Below the pieces are notes generated by a model that worked only from the letters and a program-made list of their open reading frames with translations, was not told the DNA's origin and did no database searches. This document shows, one piece after another, positions 17,464 to 24,900 of a stretch of DNA of 64,000 nucleotides. The translations under genes and the position numbers were made by a program. Location of the stretch: positions 1 through 64,000 of the forward strand of contig KZ836112.1 of assembly GCA_003265685.1 (NCBI GenBank). Direction: 5' to 3'. The stretch's first letter is position 1. Every line of letters begins with the position of its first letter. This stretch comes from Piscinibacter caeni. GTDB lineage: Bacteria; Pseudomonadota; Gammaproteobacteria; Burkholderiales; Burkholderiaceae_C.

Positions 17464-17988
17464 CTACTTCTTCTGCGCGAAGTACTCGTCGTAGCGGTGC
17501 ACGAAGTCCTTGCCGGCCTGCGGCAGGTGGCAGGCGCGGCAGGTGGCGAGATCGTCCGGGCCCTTCGCGCCGCTGGCCAGGTAGCTCGCGTAGACCCAGC
17601 TGCCGTTGCGCAGCGCCTCCGGCGCACCCTGGCCCCAGCCGGGGTTCTTGCCCATCACGAACACGCGCAGCAGGTCGGCCTTGATCAGCTTGCCGTCCGC
17701 GCCGGTGGCGAGCTTGCCGTCGGTCGATTCGAGCGCGGCGTAGTTCTCCATCACGAACACCGTGCCGTCGGGGAAGGCGCCGCCGGCCTTGGCCTGCGCG
17801 GCCGCGGGGTTCATGTAGATCTCGCGCACCTGCTTCGCATCGGGGCGCTGCACCGCCGAGAGGAACTTGGGCCAGCTCTTGTAGTCGGCCGGCACGGCGA
17901 GTTCGCCGTCGTTGAGCGGCCGCGTGGCGCAGCCGGCGACGAACAGGGCCGCCGCCGACAGCAGCAGGGCAGGGGAGGTGCGCAGCAT
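17464..17988 (-). CDS. Cytochrome P460-family lipoprotein
   Basis: A 174-residue exported protein with a lipobox (V-A-G-C, Cys20), so probably membrane anchored in the periplasm. One c-type heme motif C-R-A-C-H lies at 150-154 near the C-terminus, as in P460 proteins. The fold's F-P-D-G-T and V-M-x-K region is visible. Classical cytochrome P460 oxidises hydroxylamine or NO-derived species using a lysine-crosslinked heme; many distant homologues have other or unknown roles. GAGGAG precedes the ATG. With a NO reductase gene in the window, a nitrogen-oxide role is possible but unproven. Confidence 0.8.
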   Translation of the reverse strand: MLRTSPALLLSAAALFVAGCATRPLNDGELAVPADYKSWPKFLSAVQRPDAKQVREIYMNPAAAQAKAGGAFPDGTVFVMENYAALESTDGKLATGADGKLIKADLLRVFVMGKNPGWGQGAPEALRNGSWVYASYLASGAKGPDDLATCRACHLPQAGKDFVHRYDEYFAQKK

Positions 17989-18023
17989 CCGGGACTCCTC
18001 GTGGATGGGTCGCTTGAGGGATC

Positions 18024-18917
18024 TCAAGCGGGGGCCACAGTCTCGACAAAGCGCGGATCCTCGTGCAACCCCCAATAGTCCTGCTGCAGCCGGCGCGTGA
18101 CCGGCCCGAAGTCGCCGGCAGCCCGGCCGCCCACGGGCACGCCGTCGACACGGGCGATCGGGATCACGCCGCCGCCGGTGCTGCTGAGGAACACCTCGTC
18201 GGCGCGCCGCAGCTCCGCGGCCGCCAGCGGGCCGATGCGCAGCGGCAGGCCCTGCGCCTGCGCCAGCTCGATCACCGTGCGGCGCGAGATGCCCTCCAGC
18301 ACGCCGGCCGCGGGTGTGGCGAGCACGCCGTCGACGAGCGCGAACACGTTGAAGCCCGGGCCCTCGGTGACGTTCCCCGCCGCATCCACCAGCACCGCCG
18401 TCTCGGCGCCGCGTTCGTAGGCCTGGAACAGGCCCATCACGAAGTCGAGCCAGTGGTAGTTCTTGGTGCGCGGATCGACGCTCGCGCTCGGGATGCGCTG
18501 CACGTCGCTGACCACCAGGTCGACGCCGCGCGCCTGCTTCGCCGGATCGGCGATCCAGATGAACGGGATCGCGAAGGCCATGAAGCGGTTCGTGCAGGTG
18601 CGCGGGTCGCGCGAGCCCGGCGCGGGCCGGCCGCGGGTGCACAGCACCTCGACGTAGGCGTCGCGCAGGCCGCTGCGGCGCACGCACTCGTGCATCACCG
18701 CGCGCACCTGCGCGCGCGTGCGGCCCGGGTCGAGGTGCAGGCGCGCCAGGCTGGCGAAGAAGCGGTCGAGGTGGTCGTCGAGGCGGAAGAACCGGCCCTG
18801 CCAGACATGCGCGACGTCGTAGGTCGCGTCGCCGTGCAGGAAGCCCCAGTCGAAGATCGAGATCTTCGCGTCCTCGGGGGCGACGTAGCGGTCGTCGATG
18901 TAGGCGCAGCCTTGCAC
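18024..18917 (-). CDS. Class IV (fold type IV) PLP aminotransferase
   Basis: A 297-residue branched-chain/D-amino-acid aminotransferase-like protein. The catalytic lysine is in R-T-K-N-Y-H-W (about 147-153), the phosphate-binding G-V-L-E-G-I-S-R region is at about 200, and the E-G-x-G-F-N-V-F segment is conserved. The family includes IlvE, D-alanine transaminases, aminodeoxychorismate lyase and R-selective amine transaminases; residues visible here do not settle the substrate. No biosynthetic genes are nearby. It is divergent from the DUF4071 gene with 74 bases between. Confidence 0.82.
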   Translation of the reverse strand: MQGCAYIDDRYVAPEDAKISIFDWGFLHGDATYDVAHVWQGRFFRLDDHLDRFFASLARLHLDPGRTRAQVRAVMHECVRRSGLRDAYVEVLCTRGRPAPGSRDPRTCTNRFMAFAIPFIWIADPAKQARGVDLVVSDVQRIPSASVDPRTKNYHWLDFVMGLFQAYERGAETAVLVDAAGNVTEGPGFNVFALVDGVLATPAAGVLEGISRRTVIELAQAQGLPLRIGPLAAAELRRADEVFLSSTGGGVIPIARVDGVPVGGRAAGDFGPVTRRLQQDYWGLHEDPRFVETVAPA

Positions 18918-18991
18918 GGTCGGTTGACTCCACGGGGCGGGCGGCCGCAGTATGCGCCGGACTCCCCGCGCGCCACGCTGCGACCTGCCGC

Positions 18992-20953
18992 ATGAAACCC
19001 CTCGCCTTCATCGCCATGCCCTTCGGCCGCAAGCCCGGCCCGGACGGCCGCGAGATCGACTTCGACGCGATCCGCAAGCAGCTGCTCGGCCCGGCGCTCG
19101 AGGCGGCCGGCTACCGCGAGTTCCGCGCCGACGACGACCGTCGCGCCGGCGACATCCGGGTCGACATGTTCCAGCAGCTGCTGGTGGCCGACCTGGTGGT
19201 CGTCGACCTGACGATCGACAACCCGAACGTCTGGTACGAACTCGGCGTGCGCCATGCGCTGCGCGCGCGCGGCGCGGTGCTGGTGCAGGGGCCGCGGCCG
19301 ACCAGTCCGTTCGACGTCTACAGCGACCGCAAGCTGGTCTACCACCTGAAGGACGGCGCACCCGACCCGGCCTTCCTGCCCGACGACCTGAAGGACCTGG
19401 TCGCCATGCTGGAGGCCACCCGCGACGCCTCCTCGGCGCGCGTGATCAGCCCGGTCTACGAGTTGCTCGACCACCTGCGCGAGCCGGTCTGGCGCGAGCT
19501 GCTGCTGGCGCAGCGCAACGAGTTCAGCGAGCGCCAGGAGCGCTGGCAGGACCGCGTCGAGATCGCGCGGCGCCAGGGCCGCCCGGGCGACCTGCTGGTG
19601 CTGGCCGACGAGACGCCGACGCAGGCGCTGCAGGTCGAGGCGCGCAAGACCGCCGGCGACGCGCTGCTCAAGCTCGGCCAGCCGCGCTTCGCGCTCGAGC
19701 AGTACGAGGCCGCGCTCGCGCTCGACCCGACGCACCTGGCGTGCCGCCAGATACGCGTGGTGGCGCTGGGCCGCGCCGGGCAGGTCGAGGCGGCGCGCCA
19801 GGCCGCGCGCCGGCTGACGCAGGAGCACCCGCGCGACGCCGAATGCTGGTCGCTGGCCGGGCGCATCGCCAAGGAGGACTGGATCCGGCGCTGGCGCGCG
19901 GCGGGCGACGATGCAGCGGCCTGGCGCGCCGCGGCTGCGGCCGGCCGGGCGCTGCTGGAGGACGCGATCGAGCCCTACCACCAGGCCTTTGTTGCCGACC
20001 CCTCGCACCACTACTCGGGCATCAACTCGCTCACCCTGCACCTGCTGCTGCGCGAGCTCGGCGGCGAGGTGCCACAGGTCGTGCTCGACAACCTGACCGG
20101 CGGCGTGCTGTGGGCCGCGCTGTCGGCGCAGAAGCGTGACCGGCAGGACTACTGGGCGCGCGCCAGCTATGCCGAGCTGTGCCTGCTGGTGAACCCGCTC
20201 GAGGCGGTGCAGCGCGAGTACGGCAGCGCCGTGGCCGCGGCCGACCAGGACTGGTTCGCGCTCGACTCCACGCGCCAGACGCTCGTGATGCTGCGCGACC
20301 TCGGCTTCCGCCCGGCCGAGACCGCCGCCGCGCTGGCGATCGTCGAGCGCGAGCTGGCGCGGCTCGCGCCGCCCTTCGTGCCGCGCCAGGTGTTGCTGTT
20401 CTCGGGCCACATGGTCGACGCGCCGGATCGCAAGGCGCCGCGCTTCCCGGCCGACAAGCTGCCGCTCGCGGAGGCGGCGATCGAGCAGGCGCTCGACGCG
20501 CTCGGTGCCGGCGCCGGCGACCTGGCGCTGACCCAGGGTGCGGCCGGCGGCGACCTGCTGTTCGCCGAGGCCTGCGCGGCGCGCGGCGTGCGCGTGCAGC
20601 TGCTGCAGCCGCTGCCCGAGCCGCAGTTCGTCGCCGCATCGATCCTCGGCAGCAGCGGCGGCGAGCAGTGGCGCACGCGTTACTTTGCGCTCAAGGCGCG
20701 CCTGGCCGACGCGCCGCGCCACGCGCCGCAGGAGCTGGGCGCGCCGCCCGCGGGCGTGGACGTGTGGGAGCGCGGCAACCTCTGGCTGCTCTACACCGCG
20801 CTGGCGCAGGGCTTCGACAAGCTGCGCTGCATCCTGCTGTGGGACGGCGGTGGCGGCGACGGCCCGGGCGGCACGCGCCACATGAAGGAGGCGGTCGAGC
20901 AGCGCACCGGCCAGGTCACCTGGCTGGACACGCGCACGCTCTTCAGCGCCTGA
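18992..20953 (+). CDS. DUF4071/TRAFs-binding (TPR-S) protein, putative sensor of a conflict system
   Basis: A 653-residue cytoplasmic protein without signal peptide or membrane helix. Residues about 1-150 form a Rossmann-like nucleotide-binding or TIR-like domain starting A-F-I-A-M-P-F-G and carrying V-V-D-L-T and N-V-W-Y-E-L-G-V-R-H, typical of DUF4071 proteins. Residues about 190-450 are a helical repeat region of the TPR-S/TRAFs-binding kind. A second alpha/beta domain starts about 468 (L-F-S-G-H-M-V-D) with G-A-A-G-G-D-L-L-F, like a SLOG-type nucleotide-binding fold. TPR-S proteins have been linked to caspase and CHAT effectors in predicted bacterial conflict systems, and both lie directly downstream here. 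Function remains inferred. Confidence 0.78.
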   Translation: MKPLAFIAMPFGRKPGPDGREIDFDAIRKQLLGPALEAAGYREFRADDDRRAGDIRVDMFQQLLVADLVVVDLTIDNPNVWYELGVRHALRARGAVLVQGPRPTSPFDVYSDRKLVYHLKDGAPDPAFLPDDLKDLVAMLEATRDASSARVISPVYELLDHLREPVWRELLLAQRNEFSERQERWQDRVEIARRQGRPGDLLVLADETPTQALQVEARKTAGDALLKLGQPRFALEQYEAALALDPTHLACRQIRVVALGRAGQVEAARQAARRLTQEHPRDAECWSLAGRIAKEDWIRRWRAAGDDAAAWRAAAAAGRALLEDAIEPYHQAFVADPSHHYSGINSLTLHLLLRELGGEVPQVVLDNLTGGVLWAALSAQKRDRQDYWARASYAELCLLVNPLEAVQREYGSAVAAADQDWFALDSTRQTLVMLRDLGFRPAETAAALAIVERELARLAPPFVPRQVLLFSGHMVDAPDRKAPRFPADKLPLAEAAIEQALDALGAGAGDLALTQGAAGGDLLFAEACAARGVRVQLLQPLPEPQFVAASILGSSGGEQWRTRYFALKARLADAPRHAPQELGAPPAGVDVWERGNLWLLYTALAQGFDKLRCILLWDGGGGDGPGGTRHMKEAVEQRTGQVTWLDTRTLFSA

Positions 20954-21041
20954 TCAATCGCCCGGCAGTTTGGGGGGCGCTGAACTCGCTTTCTGCCGCC
21001 CGGGCTCCTAGACTGGCGCCCCACCGCAACAGGAGTCGGCC

Positions 21042-21884
21042 ATGGCCAAGCGCGCGTTGTGCATCGGCATCAACAACTACCCCGGCACGCACATGGACCT
21101 GGCCGGCTGCGTCAACGACGCCAACGCCTGGGAGGCGGAGCTGAAGGCGCGCGGCTTCGAGGTCACCAAGCTGCTCGACGCGCAGGCCACCAAGGCGGCG
21201 ATGGCGCAGGCGATGCAGGCGGTGATCGGCGGCGCCGCCAGCGGCGACGTGGTGGTCATCACCTACTCCGGTCACGGCACCTACGTGCCCGACCAGAGCG
21301 GCGACGAGGTCGACGGCCTCGACGAGGGCCTGTGCCCGTACGACATCCAGACCGGCGGCGGCGCGCTGCTGGACGACGAGATCCACCAGATCTTCGGCGC
21401 GCGCAAGGGTGGCGTGCGGCTGGTGCTGGTCTCCGACAGCTGCCACTCCGGCACCGTGACCCGGGCCGCGGCGCCCGACCCGGACGCCGACGACGTGCCG
21501 CGGCCGCGTTTCCTGCCGATGGGCAACTGGCTGCCGGCCGACAAGCTGCCGCGCGCGGCCAGCGGCAAGCCGGCGGCCAGCGTGCAGGCGCCGGCCGGCA
21601 CCTCGCCGATGGCCAAGGCCATGTCGCGCCGCTTCGGCGACCTGCTGCTGGCCGGCTGCAAGGAAGGGCCGAACAACTTCAGCTACGACGCGCGCATCGC
21701 CGGCAAGCCCGCCGGCGCCTTCACCTACTACGCGCTCAAGGCGCTCAAGTCGCTGCCGGAGAACGCCACCTACGGCCAGTGGCACGAGGCCATCACGCCG
21801 GCCTTCCTGCCCTCGGCGAGCTACCCGCAGATCCCGCAGATCGTCGGCAGCCAGGACGCGCGGCACCGCAAGATCTTCAGCTGA
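21042..21884 (+). CDS. Caspase-like (C14/metacaspase) protease
   Basis: A 280-residue caspase-fold protein. It opens with the typical A-L-C-I-G-I-N-N-Y strand. The catalytic dyad is intact: His78 in Y-S-G-H-G and Cys134 in D-S-C-H-S-G. An acidic D-x-x-D region (about 87-95) and an extended insert at 140-190 follow. No signal peptide, so it acts in the cytoplasm. GAGTCGG precedes the ATG 88 bases after the sensor-like gene. Type I metacaspase-like proteins cleave after basic residues and often act as suicide effectors; the specificity here is unknown. Confidence 0.88.
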   Translation: MAKRALCIGINNYPGTHMDLAGCVNDANAWEAELKARGFEVTKLLDAQATKAAMAQAMQAVIGGAASGDVVVITYSGHGTYVPDQSGDEVDGLDEGLCPYDIQTGGGALLDDEIHQIFGARKGGVRLVLVSDSCHSGTVTRAAAPDPDADDVPRPRFLPMGNWLPADKLPRAASGKPAASVQAPAGTSPMAKAMSRRFGDLLLAGCKEGPNNFSYDARIAGKPAGAFTYYALKALKSLPENATYGQWHEAITPAFLPSASYPQIPQIVGSQDARHRKIFS

Positions 21885-21918
21885 GCGCCATCCGATCCAC
21901 GACGCGAGGAGAACCGCG

Positions 21919-24900
21919 ATGCCCGTCGCGATCGAGCTGCTCGGCCAGCCGGCCCCGCAGGCGCGCCTGCCCGACCTGTTCGCCGGCGTCTCGCGCGACG
22001 TCGATCCGGCGCGCAGCGTCTTCCTGCCCGAGGGTTACCTGGTGCCGCGCGGCACCTGGGACGTCGGGGCACGCACCCGCGACTCGGGCGCCGCGGCGAC
22101 GCTGCGGCACCGCGCCGGCGACGACGAGGTGCTCGTGCTCGAGCTGGCCGACGGCAGCATCCTGGTCAGCAGCGCCGCGCGCCTGGCCGCCTCGCTGCGG
22201 CGCACGCACCCGGAACTGATCGCGCCCGACGGCACGCTGCTGCTCGAGCAGCTGCGCGCCAGCGGGGCGCAGGCGCGCGGCGCCTTCGGCGAGGCCGTCG
22301 GCGGGCTGGTGGCCAAGGTGTTCAGCGTCGGGGTCGGGGCGCGGCCCGACGACATCGTCGCCGATGCGCTGCGCGACTCGGGGCTGGACCTGGCGCTGCT
22401 GGGCGTCAGCTGGGCCGGCACCAAGGCCTTGATGTGGGCCGTCGAGAAGCGCCTGCCGCGCGGGCCCGGGCTGTATGCCTGGAGCGGCGGCGAGCTGGCG
22501 CCCCAGCCGGTCGCGCAATTCGATGCGCGGGTGCTGGCCGAGCCGCAGCGTTACCCGATGCTGGTGTTCCTGCACGGCACCGGCTCGCACACGCTCGGCA
22601 GCTTCGGCGACCTGCGCAGCGCCGGGCGCGAGTTCTGGGCCGCGCTGGAGCAGCGCTACCCCGGCGGGGTGTACGGCTACGAGCACCGCACGCTGTCCGA
22701 GAGCCCGATCGAGAACGCGCTCGCGCTGCTCGAGCTGCTGCCGGCACGCGCCCGCGTCGACCTGGTGTCGCATTCGCGCGGCGGCCTGGTCGGCGACCTG
22801 CTGTGCACCGGCGATCTGGCGGCGCTGATCCCGGCGTACCGCCACGACCTGCCGGGCACCGGCGACGCCGACCCGGCCGAGGCGGCGCGCGTGATCGCCG
22901 AGCTGCGCGACGCGCACGCCGCACAGCGCGAGCTGCTGCAGCGCCTGAGCGCGCAGTTGCAGGCCAAGCAGCCGCAGCTGCAGCGCTACGTGCGCGTGGC
23001 CTGCCCGGCCGCCGGCACGCTGCTGGCCAGCGGCAACTTCGACCTGTTCCTGTCCGGCCTGCTGACGCTGATCGGGCGCGTGCCCGGCTTCTTCGGCAGC
23101 CCGTACTACGCCGCCTTCAAGCGCGTGGTGATCGAGATCGCCCGGAACCGCACCAACCCGCGCCTGGTGCCGGGCATCGAGGCGATGCTGCCGGACGCGC
23201 CGCTGGCGCGGCTGCTGCGCGACGCGCCGGTGCGCGACGGGCTGCGCATGGGGCTGATCGCCGGCGACATCGAGGGCGGCAACCTGCTGCAGCGCCTGGG
23301 CGTGCTGCTGACCGACCACCTGCTGTTCTCGGCGGTCGACAACGACCTGGTGGTCGACACGCCGGCGATGCTGGCCGGCGTGGCGCCGCGCGCCGGTGCG
23401 CGTGTCAAGTTCGACCGTGGCGCGGACGTCTCGCACTTCCGCTACTTCGAGAACGCCGACACGCGCGACGCGCTGAACGACTGGCTGATGGCCGACGACC
23501 CGGCGGCCGTGGCGGCCTTCAGCGCCCTGCCGGACCCGGCCGCGCTCGAGGCGGCACTGCAGGCCGCCAGCCGCGAGGTCGACACCGGCGAGCGGCCGGT
23601 GGTGCTGCTGCTGCCAGGCGTGATGGGCACGCACCTGGCGCGCGGCGACGACCGCATCTGGTTCGACCCGGTCGACCTGGCCGCCGGCGGCCTGGCGCAG
23701 ATCGCCTGGGGCAGCGACGAGGTCGTGCCGCAGGACCTGTTCGCGCTGGCCTACGGCCGCCTGTGCGCGCACCTCGCCGCCAGCCACCGCGTCGAGCGCT
23801 TCGGCTATGACTGGCGCCAGCCGCTCGACGTGCTGGCCGACCGCCTCGCCGAGCGGCTGCAGGCGCTGATGGCGCGCAGCCCGCAGCCGATCCGCCTGCT
23901 GGCGCACAGCATGGGCGGCCTGGTGGTGCGTGCCTGCATCCACCGGCACCGCGCGCTGATGGACACGCTGATGGCCCGCCCCGGCGCGCGCTTCGTCATG
24001 CTGGGCACGCCGAACCAGGGCGCCTACTCGATGGTCGCGAACCTGCTCGGCAAGGGCGACGCGCTGCGCGCGCTGGCGCGGCTGGACCTGAAGCACGACC
24101 TGCAGCAGCTGCTGGACATCGTTGCCGGCTTCCGCGGCGCGCTCGCGCTGCTGCCCAAGCCGGGTTTCCAGGACCAGTTCCAGGGCCAGAGCGACGGCGG
24201 CAGCGACTGGGACTTCCAGCGCGCCGAGACCTGGAGCCAGCTCGGCGGCAAGGTGCGCGACCTGTGGTTCGGCGACGGCCGCTGCGGCCGCCCTGTGCAG
24301 GAGGCGCTGGACGCCGCCGGCTGGCTGTGGGCGCAGGACGGCCCGCAGCGCCCGGCGCTGCCGCCGGGCTACGAGGGCAGCACCATCTACGTGTTCGGCC
24401 AGGCCGCCAACACGCCCTGCGGTCTGCGCGAGATCGACGGCCGCCTGAAGATGATCGGCACCAGCCGCGGCGACGGCTCGGTGAGCTGGGAGTCCGGCCG
24501 CATCGGCGGTGTCGGCAGCTCGTACTACATGCCGGCCGTGCACGGCGACCTGGCCGACACCGCCGAGCATTTCCCGGCCCTGGTCGAGCTGCTGCAGAAC
24601 GGCCGCACCGACGCGCTGCCGCAGCAGCCGGGCGTCACCCGCGAGCTCGAGCAGCCCGTGCCGGTGGCCTACGACGCCGGCCCGCCGCAGGTCGAGGATG
24701 CCGAGTCGGTGCAGCGGCGGATCACCGGCGCGGCGACGCAGCGGCGCGCCGGCACGCCCTCGAAGCCGCAGCGCAAGCTCGTGGTGACGGTGCGGGCGCA
24801 GGACCTGCGCTTCGTGACGCAGCCGATCCTGGTGGGCCACTACGACCAGGACCCGATCGCCGGCCCGCAGGCGCTGATCGACCGCGAGCTGCTCGGCAAC

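Noticed and set aside
18918-18991. Sigma-70 promoter before the DUF4071 gene (TTGACT and TATGCG)
   Set aside because: The spacing is 21 bases, too long for a convincing promoter.
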